From Candidatus Rifleibacteriota bacterium (GTDB lineage: Bacteria > Muiribacteriota > Ozemobacteria > Ozemobacterales > Ozemobacteraceae): a stretch of 64,000 bases of DNA. Of the stretch, positions 1 through 8,546 are shown one piece after another (within the stretch, counting starts at the first letter, position 1; each line of letters starts with the position of its first letter). Position numbers and translations under genes: made by a program. Below the pieces are notes generated by a model. That model had not been told where the DNA came from and made no database searches. It saw only the letters and a program-made list of their open reading frames with translations. The DNA lies in NCBI GenBank assembly GCA_015233565.1, contig JADFXM010000035.1:1-64000 (forward strand), in the 5' to 3' direction.

Positions 1-125
1 CTAAAAACAAAAGCTAGCGACTAAAGGAAAAGCCTTTCAACAGAAGGTGTGTGGATTTTGCCTACTCCCTTGAGGAATTTGATCAGATTCTTGATTTTTC
101 CCATGAAATAATTTGGCTCCACTCA
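1..125. repeat. 125-bp direct repeat, left copy
   Basis: This stretch recurs almost unchanged at 2102-2227 in the same orientation, with one single-base indel near the middle and a few substitutions. The two copies bracket the phospholipase-like gene and its terminator. I see no open reading frame and no inverted ends in it, so its nature (insertion footprint, duplicated regulatory segment or recombination site) is open. The left copy may extend beyond the window edge. Confidence 0.9.
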
Positions 126-433
126 GGATCAATTCTGATCGAGAATTTTTAACCGGTTTTTGCCAAAAAATTAGAAATCCTGGACAAAAAATTGGCGGTT
201 TTAAGTGGCGTGATTTTTCAAACAGGTTGAAAACCAGCGATTCAAGTGGGTTGGCTTTCATTTTCTAAAATGGCATTTAAATTGCTACTTTTTTTTCAAG
301 GAATAATAAAAAGCGGTTTTTGTTAGATGTTTTGCTAACTAGCTTTAATAAGACCTTCTTTGTGCTTTCTTTCGTTATCATTGAAATATAGAGGGCGCAA
401 AAGATTTGTAAGTTATTGGAGAAGGAAAAATTT
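126..433. other. AT-rich intergenic stretch, no gene seen
   Basis: The leftmost 74-codon minus-strand open frame here has no ribosome binding site and overlaps the repeat, so I do not call it a gene. The part just before 434 should hold the promoter of the phospholipase-like gene, but I see no convincing -35/-10 pair. A ribosome binding site GGAGAAGG lies at 418-425. Confidence 0.5.
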
Positions 434-1615
434 ATGCCAATCAAATCAGAAAAGGGAAAATTTAATTTCCAATTGTCCGTTGTTTTTGCGTTAGCGATTA
501 TGTGTTGTTTTTGTCAAAGCACTTTTGCTAGCTCTGCTTGGGGACATACTGGACAATCGGTATATCTGATGGCGATTGAGATGCCGGCAAATCAAATTAT
601 GTATGAAACAATATTGGGAGAGGAATTGTACTCGAAACTTACAAATCGGGTTTCTCCTGGCAGATTTGAGTTTGATTTGGAAAACCTAAATAAAGTTCAG
701 TTGGCTTTCATAGAAGGAGCGCACAGCCCGGATACATATGATGTTCACTATTACTTGGGTTTTGGATGGCCCATTCATCGGAAGTATCCCCAGCGGATGC
801 TGAATTACATAAATGACCTTTCAAATCAAGAAAAAGGTGAAGATTATTTTATTGCCCGAGCATTCTTTTTTGGTTGGGCGTTTCATTACGTAGCAGATCT
901 GGTTTTTCATCCAAATATGTATAAGGGAAATGATTTGCGTATCACCCGGGATTACGACATTCATGCTCCTCAGCATGTAATTTTTGAAGGGTTAATTGAT
1001 CGTCTTTCAATCAATTACTGGTTTCTTAAACATCGGGAAATGGGGATTTACCCTTCCAAAGTTATTTCGATGGCTGGGAAAGGGAGATTAATAAAAAGCT
1101 GTCTTCAGGAAATTCCGAACCACTGGGATCAATTTAAAGATGATTCTAAAATAGGGGTCCAAGTGATGGTTAATATTTTCAAAGGAATATTCAACCCAGA
1201 GAGCAAAACGGTTTCAGAAGATATTCAGGACGGGATAAACAAAGTAAAGTATTTAAATGATGCCCTCTATGACAAAAGCCTAAAAGCGTTTTTTAAAAAT
1301 GGAGTTCCCGAAGAAGATATTATGGAAGGCAAAATTCCACTGTCCAGTTTTTTATCTGAAGATTTAGAAAACCCAATAGACCGTTCCAATGCAAGTCAAA
1401 AGGAGTCTGTAGTTGCTTCAGATATGGCTGAGGGAATAAGCTGGTGGAAAGAAATTATGAGAAACGCTCCTGATGGTTTCCGTCATGCTCTTCGAAGAGA
1501 TGGATTTTCATGCAGCCTGGACTACGGCCCTGAAGTTCCAACTCCCGAGCCGGAATTGGATGCGCGAGCAAAAAGTTCAATCCAAAAAATATACAATTCA
1601 GTTATGGGGCGATAA
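434..1615 (+). CDS. Secreted zinc-dependent phospholipase C-like protein
   Basis: A 393-residue exported protein of the zinc-dependent phospholipase C / S1-P1 nuclease-like fold (PF00882 type). The start is ATG 434: GGAGAAGG at 418-425 precedes it, whereas the longer TTG start at 416 would bury that site. Residues 1-35 are a basic head, hydrophobic core and Ala/Ser-rich cleavage region; the mature protein would begin near AWGH (Trp36), as in the family where an N-terminal Trp binds zinc. Metal-ligand patterns follow in family order: H97-x2-D100, H151-x3-D155, H159, H181-x3-E185. Phospholipid or phosphodiester hydrolysis outside the cytoplasm is inferred from the fold; the substrate is unknown. 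The C-terminal ~150 residues beyond the ligands are unrecognised. Confidence 0.7.
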   Translation: MPIKSEKGKFNFQLSVVFALAIMCCFCQSTFASSAWGHTGQSVYLMAIEMPANQIMYETILGEELYSKLTNRVSPGRFEFDLENLNKVQLAFIEGAHSPDTYDVHYYLGFGWPIHRKYPQRMLNYINDLSNQEKGEDYFIARAFFFGWAFHYVADLVFHPNMYKGNDLRITRDYDIHAPQHVIFEGLIDRLSINYWFLKHREMGIYPSKVISMAGKGRLIKSCLQEIPNHWDQFKDDSKIGVQVMVNIFKGIFNPESKTVSEDIQDGINKVKYLNDALYDKSLKAFFKNGVPEEDIMEGKIPLSSFLSEDLENPIDRSNASQKESVVASDMAEGISWWKEIMRNAPDGFRHALRRDGFSCSLDYGPEVPTPEPELDARAKSSIQKIYNSVMGR

Positions 1616-1672
1616 ACAAAAAAAAATTGTCGCTGGTCGCGATCTGATTCACCATCAAGTTGTTGAAAAAAA

Positions 1673-1728
1673 GGCTCAAATATCCTCGTCATCAATTTAC
1701 GCCGATGAATATTGTATTTGAGCTTTTT
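1673..1728 (+). terminator. Rho-independent terminator of the phospholipase-like gene
   Basis: A 10-bp stem (ggctcaaata pairing with tatttgagct, one G-T pair) encloses a loop that has its own catc/gatg pairing and is followed by five T residues. It lies 57 bases after the stop codon at 1615. Confidence 0.65.
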
Positions 1729-1760
1729 ATGTGTAGGTGAATCCATCATTATTAATACCA

Positions 1761-1977
1761 ATACCAATTCCAATTAGTTCGTTCATGCGCCTTGTTTCTC
1801 GCTTCAGATCTGTGTAAAATTAGATTTAATCTGACAGAAATGAATGTTTCAACCATCCAGTAAGGGATCCTTATTTTCCCGAAAATTTCGTTTTTTCTTG
1901 GAGAATAAAGCGATCCCTTTTCATTTTGGTCAAATCAAAGTCCTCGGGGAAGTGCACGTATTTTTTTGGATTGGTAT
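1761..1977 (+). repeat. 217-bp inverted-end element, copy 1
   Basis: First of four copies that are each exactly 217 bp from ATACCAAT to ATTGGTAT (others at 10704, 23613, 29147), plus a diverged inverted copy at 53248. The interior holds an imperfect hairpin (aagggatc..ttatttt with aataaag..gatccctt). Copies 1 and 2 form one subfamily. There is no coding capacity. The ends and size resemble a MITE or REP-like element. Confidence 0.85.
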
Positions 1978-2101
1978 AAGAAAGGATTAAGCTCAATTGC
2001 AGGACAGGGCTGGGAGAAAATTATAAGCCAAGATGCTGTGTAGTGAGCGTGAGCACGATATTTTATGGAAGTTTGATCAAAATAAATTAGGGCGAAAAGC
2101 A

Positions 2102-2227
2102 CTAAAATCAAAAGCTAGCGACTAAAGGAAAAGCCTTTCAACAGAAGGTGATGTGGATTTTGCCTACTCCCTTGAGGAATTTGATCAGATTCTTGATTTT
2201 TCCCATGGAATAATTTGACTCCACTCA
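2102..2227. repeat. 125-bp direct repeat, right copy
   Basis: Near-identical to 1-125 with one extra base in the middle. The copy ends 22 bases before the stop codon of the carbamoyltransferase gene, which reads in from the other side. The unit contains no gene. Confidence 0.9.
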
Positions 2228-2248
2228 TGTAGAAATGTCAGTTTGAAT

Positions 2249-3979
2249 CTATTTGGGACCAATATTCCAATCCTTTTGCGATATGAAATTTTCCAGTACA
2301 AGATCATCCATTCCGGTTTTTAGAAATGTTTTAACGGCGTCTTCCGGGTTGCATACGATGGGTTCTCCGGGGCCATTAAAGGACGTATTCAGAAGCACAG
2401 GGATTCCGCTGAACCTTTCAAATTCTTCGAGAAGTTCGACGAAAAGTGGGTCTTCTGCGGGATCGACAGTCTGGACCCTTGCGGTTCCATCTACATGGGT
2501 GATTGCCTCAAGTTTTGATCGCCATTCCGGGCGGACTTTCATAATCAAAAGCATATAAGGCGAAGTTCGACATGGCATTTCAAAAAATTCGGCGGCTCGG
2601 TGTAACGGAACAGCTGGCGCAAAAGGGCGGAAAGGTTCTCGCTTCTTAACTCGCAAGTTCAATCGGTCTTTCATTTCGATTTTTCGCGGGTCTGTGAGAA
2701 TGCTTCGGTGCCCAAGGGCTCTGGGTCCAATTTCCATTCGTCCTTTAAACCATCCGAGGATTCTTCCTTCCGAAAGGCGTAAGGCTGCTTCAGTTGCTAA
2801 GCGCGAAGGTTTATTGCATGGAATTTCGGCTGAAGCGAAAGCTTTCTCGCAACGTTCATTTGAGAAGGATGGACCAAGAAATGGGGAAAAAGGTTTTCCT
2901 GTTCTAGGACAATCAAGTCGATGATGTGCATGATATAAAGCTGCTCCCAACGCTGTTCCTCCGTCGTTTGCGGCGGGCTGAATAAAGACATCCGAAAAAA
3001 TTCCTTCTGTGAGAGCTTTAGTATTGCTGTAGCCGTTCAATCCTACACCTCCGGCATAGCACAATTTCTTCAAACCACTTTTATTGGCGATTCCTTTTGC
3101 GATATGTACAAATATCTCATCTGCGAGATTTTGTAGACTTGCTGCAATATTGGCATGTTTTTGACTGAGCGGTTCAGATTTCTGCCGTTTTGGGCCGAAA
3201 CGTTGAATGAACTTCTTGCTTACCCAATTTTCGTGAACCCATGGGAGGTAAGGATAAGAAAAATATCGGGAGTTAATTTCGAAAGTTCCTTGGGGACCAA
3301 GTTTAATCAATCTGTGCAAATCAGCCCTTGGATCTGGTTTTCCATAGCCAGCCAGGCCCATTACTTTCCCCTCTCCTTCGTAGATTGAAAAGCCAAGATA
3401 ATCGGTCACGGCGGAATAAACTGCACCGATTGAATGTGGAAAATAAATCCGGTCAATGGAATTTATTTTTAGACCTTCTCCAATTCCCATCAAAACTGAA
3501 TCGAATTCCCCGAGTGAGTCCGAGGAAAGAAGGGCTGCTTTTTCGAATTCAGATACATAGAATGCTGAAGATGCATGTGAAAGATGGTGAGAAACAGAAG
3601 ACCATTTTAATTTCTCATTTTTTCCATCGAACCTTTCCAGTATTGCTTTTCGGAAATTTCGCATTCTTAGAGCGTTTTGATATCTCCGGTGGTCAAACAG
3701 CATTTTCAAGCTTTTTGGCAAATTTCGCCAAATGTAGGCTAGATACTCTGTTACCAATATATCAGGATCATAATTTATTACGGCGTGCTCAATCTCTCTG
3801 AAAGAAATTCCCAGAAACTCCAATCCGGCGTCAATTGCGTCTAATGGAAATTCCCGGCTGTGTTTTTTTCGGTCAAAGCGTTCTTGTTCAGCAGCGAAAA
3901 GAATCTTGCCGCCATTTAGAATTGCGATACTTGAGTCATGGCTAAAAACGCCTAACCCTAAAATCATTGGTCCCGACAT
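2249..3979 (-). CDS. Carbamoyltransferase, NodU/CmcH/TobZ family
   Basis: A 576-residue cytoplasmic enzyme predicted to make carbamoyl-adenylate from carbamoyl phosphate and ATP and move the carbamoyl group to a hydroxyl of a sugar or natural-product acceptor. The N-terminal Kae1-like ATPase domain (about residues 5-350) shows GLGVFSHDSSIAIL at the start, the metal-binding HHLSHASSAFY at 131-141 and an YAGGVGLNG loop; the C-terminal domain shows GPRALGHRSIL, typical of the family. Length is normal. The start is ATG 3979 with AAGGAA eight bases upstream. It stands alone: no glycosyltransferase or biosynthetic partner is adjacent, so the acceptor cannot be named from context. A duplicated repeat lies just beyond its 3' end. 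Confidence 0.9.
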   Translation of the reverse strand: MSGPMILGLGVFSHDSSIAILNGGKILFAAEQERFDRKKHSREFPLDAIDAGLEFLGISFREIEHAVINYDPDILVTEYLAYIWRNLPKSLKMLFDHRRYQNALRMRNFRKAILERFDGKNEKLKWSSVSHHLSHASSAFYVSEFEKAALLSSDSLGEFDSVLMGIGEGLKINSIDRIYFPHSIGAVYSAVTDYLGFSIYEGEGKVMGLAGYGKPDPRADLHRLIKLGPQGTFEINSRYFSYPYLPWVHENWVSKKFIQRFGPKRQKSEPLSQKHANIAASLQNLADEIFVHIAKGIANKSGLKKLCYAGGVGLNGYSNTKALTEGIFSDVFIQPAANDGGTALGAALYHAHHRLDCPRTGKPFSPFLGPSFSNERCEKAFASAEIPCNKPSRLATEAALRLSEGRILGWFKGRMEIGPRALGHRSILTDPRKIEMKDRLNLRVKKREPFRPFAPAVPLHRAAEFFEMPCRTSPYMLLIMKVRPEWRSKLEAITHVDGTARVQTVDPAEDPLFVELLEEFERFSGIPVLLNTSFNGPGEPIVCNPEDAVKTFLKTGMDDLVLENFISQKDWNIGPK

Positions 3980-4135
3980 AAAATTCCTTTTAAAAGAATG
4001 AAAATCTCAATTAATCGGCCTATTAGCAAAAGTGAATGTTTGCCCGGAGAAATAACTTTTTTCCTTGTTAATAAAAATAAAAAATGATAGGCTCAATAGA
4101 ATATTGATTTAAAATTCAATAAGGTGAGGAATAAC

Positions 4136-5065
4136 ATGAACACAAGAGGAAAGCAAGCTTTTTTGTGCTTGCGGAAATACCGATGGTTGTTGGCGATTTT
4201 TGTTTTGATTTTTTTGCCACTGAATTGGGCCCCCAAGGTATTTGCAGAGGCAACTGATACTAAGCATCTCACATTAGGAATGGTGGCTTATACTAATCCT
4301 CAGGAACAGTACAAAGCTTTGTTGCCGGTTGTGGATTATTTAGCCTCTGAATCCGGAATGCTTATTTCGATCAAGCTCTTTGACAGCTATTATAGCATTT
4401 TGAATGACATTGACCATGATGGGCTTGACTTAGCGATTTTATCTCCGATAGTTTATTGCCTTTGTGCTGAAAGTCCCGATTTAACTTATTTGGGAACAAC
4501 CCTTGTCAAGGGAAAAGACTTTTACCATGCGGTTTTAATTGCCTCTAAAGATGGCAAAATAAATTCAGTCAAAGATCTCGCTGGGAAAAAAGTAGGTTTT
4601 GTTGATCGTTACTCAGCTTCTGGCTATCTTTACCCGGCAAACTTTCTGAAAACCTCAGGATTAATGGAAAATGGAAAAGCTTTATATACTCCGGTTTTTT
4701 TGGGAAGCCATGAAAAAGCCGTGCGTGCTCTGATGACTGGCCAGGTGGATGCAGCAGCGACTTTTGAAGCTATGTTCGATTACTCCAAAGATGGTTTTGG
4801 AACCGGGAAGCCTGTCAAATTAGAGGATTTTCGAGTATTAAAGTTATTTGCTGAGCGGATTCCGGAAGATCCCTTTGTATGTCGTACTGCCCTTGGAAAA
4901 CCGATATTAGAATCTCTAAAGAAAGCTTTGACTGCTTTTACCAAAAAGGCGGAAGAACCGAAGTCCCCTTTGAAAGAGGCTTGGTATTCAGGTTTCAATC
5001 TTGAGAACCAAAAAGCATACGACGAAATGAAGGGTTATTTAAAAACCATCATGGAATCTCGGTAA
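4136..5065 (+). CDS. PhnD-like phosphate/phosphonate-type ABC substrate-binding protein
   Basis: A 309-residue exported binding protein (PF12974 family). Basic residues then a hydrophobic stretch near residues 17-35 give a signal peptide. The mature part starts with LTLGMVAYTNPQEQYKALLP and contains VKDLAGKKVGFVD and GQVDAAATFEAMFD, which are family landmarks. The start is ATG 4136, because AAGGTGAGG at 4121-4129 sits at normal spacing; the GTG at 4124 lies inside that site. No permease or ATPase subunit is next to it, so it could serve a distant transporter or act as a sensor input. It is followed after 20 bp by another secreted protein, probably cotranscribed. The ligand is unknown. Confidence 0.85.
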   Translation: MNTRGKQAFLCLRKYRWLLAIFVLIFLPLNWAPKVFAEATDTKHLTLGMVAYTNPQEQYKALLPVVDYLASESGMLISIKLFDSYYSILNDIDHDGLDLAILSPIVYCLCAESPDLTYLGTTLVKGKDFYHAVLIASKDGKINSVKDLAGKKVGFVDRYSASGYLYPANFLKTSGLMENGKALYTPVFLGSHEKAVRALMTGQVDAAATFEAMFDYSKDGFGTGKPVKLEDFRVLKLFAERIPEDPFVCRTALGKPILESLKKALTAFTKKAEEPKSPLKEAWYSGFNLENQKAYDEMKGYLKTIMESR

Positions 5066-5085
5066 TATTTTGCAGGGAGGAAAAA

Positions 5086-6240
5086 ATGAATCGTAAACTG
5101 ACTATTTTGTTTGTTCTGGTTATGGCCTTATTTTGTGCATGTGTTCAACAAGCCGATGCTCGTGCTCTTACTGGTGGACGGGGAATACCAATTGTTTCAG
5201 ACCCCAAAGATTTGAATTTGGTAAATCTCAAAAATTTATCAGACTTTTTATACTCCGATCTGAAGGAAAAAGGCACTTTTGGTCCGATCAGACGTTTTGC
5301 GCTTGATGTAAAAGCCAAGCAAATGGGAATTCCCAACCCTAGAAAAGCTCAGTTTCATGCTGGTTGGGTTGTGGACAAAGGGCACAGTGGAAATTCCACA
5401 GCAATTCTTGTAATTTGCGGTGATTTGACTTTCAAAGATATCAAGTCAACTATCGATAAGGATTACAATGAATACATGTCGCGAAATAATGGGACTCCAG
5501 CGATTTCTGAAGATGAAGTGAAAGGTATGAAGATTACCAAATACGGTTATTCAGAAAGACCTTACGAAGTTTGTTTGCTTCAGATTCCGGAAAAAAAGTC
5601 GATTATCCTTGGAGCAATCCCTAAGGGCGATTACAGTGTTCTTGAGCCTACTATTGAGGTTGTAAAAGGTGATGAGAAGTTGAACGAAAAGGTTCCTGAT
5701 AATGTTGAAGTCGAGACCACTTTCTCGCTTACAAAAAGGGAAATTGAACGAATTGTAAAATTTAATAAACCTCGCGGAGAACTGAGAAAAAAAGTGGCTG
5801 ATGGAATGAAATCCCTTGCACAAAAACTTGGAATCCCACATTCTGACGACGAAACAGTTCCACTTGAAGAACGCATTCGTGGACAACTGGCACTTTCTGA
5901 TGCGGTTACAGTTAAGTACAAGTGGGACACTGATTCCAAAAAAGCTGCAGCCTATGATATGGCTTACACAATCAAGACCAAATCACCTGAAGCAGCAGAA
6001 ACTCTGAAAGGGTTATTAACAGAACAGATCACTCGCCTTTCGGAAAAATCCCCCTGGGATAAAGAAAAAGAATCAATTGGTCGTATTACAGTCAATTCGA
6101 ATGACCAGGAAGTTTGTGCTACATTCCTTCTTGACACTCCTGAAGCACAATATCAGCATATGTCCCTTGTTATGGGACAAGTGTTCCAATATCAAACACT
6201 GATGACTTTTCTTGATCGCAATGGGTCAGCAAAAGAATGA
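5086..6240 (+). CDS. Secreted protein of unknown function
   Basis: A 384-residue protein with an N-terminal signal peptide (hydrophobic LTILFVLVMALFCACV, then a likely cleavage after ADA near residue 26). The body is soluble and charged, with no transmembrane segment, no clustered cysteines and no repeats. I do not recognise a family. A strong AGGGAGG site precedes ATG 5086. It starts 20 bp after the PhnD-like gene and ends before a terminator at 6278, so the two form a unit; a role together in periplasmic ligand capture is only an inference. The absence of a classical lipobox argues for a soluble or outer-surface protein. Confidence 0.75.
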   Translation: MNRKLTILFVLVMALFCACVQQADARALTGGRGIPIVSDPKDLNLVNLKNLSDFLYSDLKEKGTFGPIRRFALDVKAKQMGIPNPRKAQFHAGWVVDKGHSGNSTAILVICGDLTFKDIKSTIDKDYNEYMSRNNGTPAISEDEVKGMKITKYGYSERPYEVCLLQIPEKKSIILGAIPKGDYSVLEPTIEVVKGDEKLNEKVPDNVEVETTFSLTKREIERIVKFNKPRGELRKKVADGMKSLAQKLGIPHSDDETVPLEERIRGQLALSDAVTVKYKWDTDSKKAAAYDMAYTIKTKSPEAAETLKGLLTEQITRLSEKSPWDKEKESIGRITVNSNDQEVCATFLLDTPEAQYQHMSLVMGQVFQYQTLMTFLDRNGSAKE

Positions 6241-6277
6241 AGTGATTTAATGTTATAAAATCCACATAAAGATTTAG

Positions 6278-6315
6278 ATGTATCTCAGACATTTTAAGGT
6301 TTGAGATACATTTTT
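6278..6315 (+). terminator. Rho-independent terminator
   Basis: Perfect 10-bp stem atgtatctca / tgagatacat followed by a T run. It closes the PhnD-like operon and separates it from the SDR-radical SAM operon, which must therefore have its own promoter or rely on readthrough. Confidence 0.85.
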
Positions 6316-6362
6316 GTTAAGTGGTACTTAAAAATGAAACAGCAGGAAGAAATGAGGAAAAA

Positions 6363-7106
6363 ATGTCCAAAATGCATGAAGGTCGTTGCGTTTTCATAAC
6401 AGGTGGAACAGGTGGCGTAGGCCAGGCAATGGTAAAAATTTTCGCCCGGGAGGGTGCCAAAGTATTGTTTTCCTATAATTCAAAGGAAGAGCAGGCAAAG
6501 TTGCTTGAAAAAGAGGTTGAGAGCACTGGTGGCTGGGCAAAGTCTTATCCGCTTGACATTCGGTCCGGACAACAATGCAAGGAGCTGGCTGAGAAGCTTG
6601 AAAAGGCTGGTTACCAGATCGAAGTTCTTGTGAATAATGCTGCTGTAACAGAAATCATGCCCTTTGCGCTTCTTGAAGAAGAAGATTGGGACAAAGTGAT
6701 GGAAGTTAATATCAAGGGACCTTTCCTGGTTACCCGGGCTTTCATTCGTGGGATGATACGCCGAAAAAAGGGAAGCATAATAAACCTCGGTTCTCTTGCC
6801 GGTCACAGACTATTGGAAGTGCCGGTTCATTATGCTACCAGCAAAAGTGCAATGCAAGGGTTTACTCTTTCGCTTGCGCGTGAAATGGGAAAATTCGGGA
6901 TCAGAGTAAATTGTGTTGTTCCAGGGTTGCTCGAAGGTGGAGTCAGCGCCCATGTTCCCGATAAACAGCGCGAGGAATTTTGCAAATATTGCGCTTCGCA
7001 TCGTGCGGGAACCTTGGAGGAAGTTGCTGAATTGGCAGTGTTTTTGGCTTCAGATCGGGCCTCTTATATAAATGCACAAAGCGTTTTTGTGGATGGTGGA
7101 TTCTAA
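6363..7106 (+). CDS. Short-chain dehydrogenase/reductase (FabG-like)
   Basis: A 247-residue classical SDR, probably NADPH-dependent ketone/alcohol oxidoreductase. The nucleotide-binding motif TGGTGGVG is at about residues 13-20, NNAA follows, the catalytic Ser is in NLGSLAG and the YATSK pair supplies Tyr and Lys. The start at ATG 6363 is preferred because GAGG lies at normal distance and the GTG at 6321 would begin only a few bases after the terminator at 6278-6315. The stop codon overlaps the ATG of the next gene (TAATG), so it is translationally coupled to two Tes-like radical SAM enzymes. Its substrate may be an acyl or lipid intermediate, an inference from the operon. Confidence 0.85.
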   Translation: MSKMHEGRCVFITGGTGGVGQAMVKIFAREGAKVLFSYNSKEEQAKLLEKEVESTGGWAKSYPLDIRSGQQCKELAEKLEKAGYQIEVLVNNAAVTEIMPFALLEEEDWDKVMEVNIKGPFLVTRAFIRGMIRRKKGSIINLGSLAGHRLLEVPVHYATSKSAMQGFTLSLAREMGKFGIRVNCVVPGLLEGGVSAHVPDKQREEFCKYCASHRAGTLEEVAELAVFLASDRASYINAQSVFVDGGF

Positions 7107-8521
7107 TGCGTGCCGAACGTCCTTATACTTATCTTTCCACTACCAAGGGAATGTGCCGCAAATGTCGCAAACTGACCATTTCCCGAATTTTTGAGCGTAG
7201 CGGGAGCGTATTTCAGGAAAACCTGTGCCCCGACTGCGGGAACAGTGAAGCCATGATAGCTGAATCATTTGACTGGTACTCCCAGATGGTTAATGTACCG
7301 GTCAGGTCACGGTCATTCAATATACCCGGGAACCCAGTAAAGAATGGTTGTCCACATGACTGTGGCCCTTGCACCTTTCATTACGGGGCTTGCAATCTTC
7401 CCGTTTTTTCCATTACAAACGCATGTGATCTTGCTTGCCCCATTTGCTTTACTTTCAATCGGCATGACAAGGTATATAACATGACTCGCTCGGAGATTGC
7501 GGTGCTCCTTGATAAACTAATTGAGCGCTCCGGGCCCTTTGATTTGGTAAATATTACAGGTGGGGAGCCCACGCTTCATCCGAATTTATTCGATCTTGTC
7601 GCTGAAGCCAGGCGTCCCCAGATCGGTCGTGTAACAGTTAACTCGAATGGGCTTCGTATTGCTCGTGAACCGGGGTTTGCAGAAAAGTTCGCGAATTCTG
7701 ATGCTTATGTCATCCTTTCCTTTGATACTTTTGATCCTGAATCTTCTATTCGCCTTCATGGTCGTGATATCGTTAAAGAAAAACTCAAAGCCCTTGAAAA
7801 TCTTCAAAAAGCTGGGGTTGGTACGACCCTATTGCATGTGCTTGTGCCGGGCGTAAATGAATCCGAATTCGGAAGGTTGCTCGATACAGCTCTTACACAT
7901 GATAATGTCAGAAGTATTACAGTCCAGAACATGACTTATACCGGTAGTGGTGGAGGGATCTTCGAACCTAAATTCCACCTTCCATTAGATCGATGTGCCA
8001 GACTAATAGAAAAAGCTTCGGATGGCCGGATAAAAGCATCTTTTTTCCGCCCCCTTCCATCTGCGCATCCGCTTTGCTATCAGATAGCTTACCTTTTCAA
8101 TTGGGATGGAAAACTATATGACTTTTCAGAATTATTTGACGAAGGAGAAATGGATACTTTATTGGGGGGTGGATATCTTCTCCGGCCGAATTCAGACAGC
8201 GAATTTGTTTTTCAGACGGCTTTGGACCGAGTTTGGGCACGCGATCCTGATTCCCCGATTTTAAAAGGTTTTAAAGCGATCATTCGGGAATTATTTCCAT
8301 CAAAAGGACCGGTTCCCACAGTTTCTGAACGCCAGAAAATCGGGGAAAAATATGTCATAACTGTTTATCTGCATGCTCACATGGACGAAGACAACTTCGA
8401 CGTCGCCCGGGTTTGTACATGTCCGGACCAGGTTCCAGACCCTGAAGGACGCCTGATCTCTGCTTGTTCATATAATCTATTCTACCGAATGAAAGATCCC
8501 AGGTTCTGGGTGGAGAAGTGA
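7106..8521 (+). CDS. Radical SAM protein of the Tes (MJ0619-like) family, paralogue 1
   Basis: A 471-residue iron-sulfur enzyme. N-terminal zinc-ribbon/rubredoxin-like cysteine pairs C17-x2-C20 and C41-x2-C44; then GCPHDCGPC (C82, C86, C89) for an auxiliary cluster; then the SAM motif C107-x3-C111-x2-C114, followed by the ITGGEPTLHP SAM-binding motif. C-terminal cysteines near residues 437-460 with an SYN ending resemble the conserved CC...C-x2-N tail of tetraether synthase relatives. That family joins lipid chains through sp3 carbon-carbon bonds in archaea; bacterial members are implicated in membrane-spanning lipids. The match is from motif order only, so the reaction is not proven. ATG 7106 overlaps the upstream SDR stop, and the next paralogue follows after 25 bp. 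Confidence 0.8.
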   Translation: MRAERPYTYLSTTKGMCRKCRKLTISRIFERSGSVFQENLCPDCGNSEAMIAESFDWYSQMVNVPVRSRSFNIPGNPVKNGCPHDCGPCTFHYGACNLPVFSITNACDLACPICFTFNRHDKVYNMTRSEIAVLLDKLIERSGPFDLVNITGGEPTLHPNLFDLVAEARRPQIGRVTVNSNGLRIAREPGFAEKFANSDAYVILSFDTFDPESSIRLHGRDIVKEKLKALENLQKAGVGTTLLHVLVPGVNESEFGRLLDTALTHDNVRSITVQNMTYTGSGGGIFEPKFHLPLDRCARLIEKASDGRIKASFFRPLPSAHPLCYQIAYLFNWDGKLYDFSELFDEGEMDTLLGGGYLLRPNSDSEFVFQTALDRVWARDPDSPILKGFKAIIRELFPSKGPVPTVSERQKIGEKYVITVYLHAHMDEDNFDVARVCTCPDQVPDPEGRLISACSYNLFYRMKDPRFWVEK

Positions 8522-8546
8522 AATTTGAAAGTTAGAAGGTGCAATA

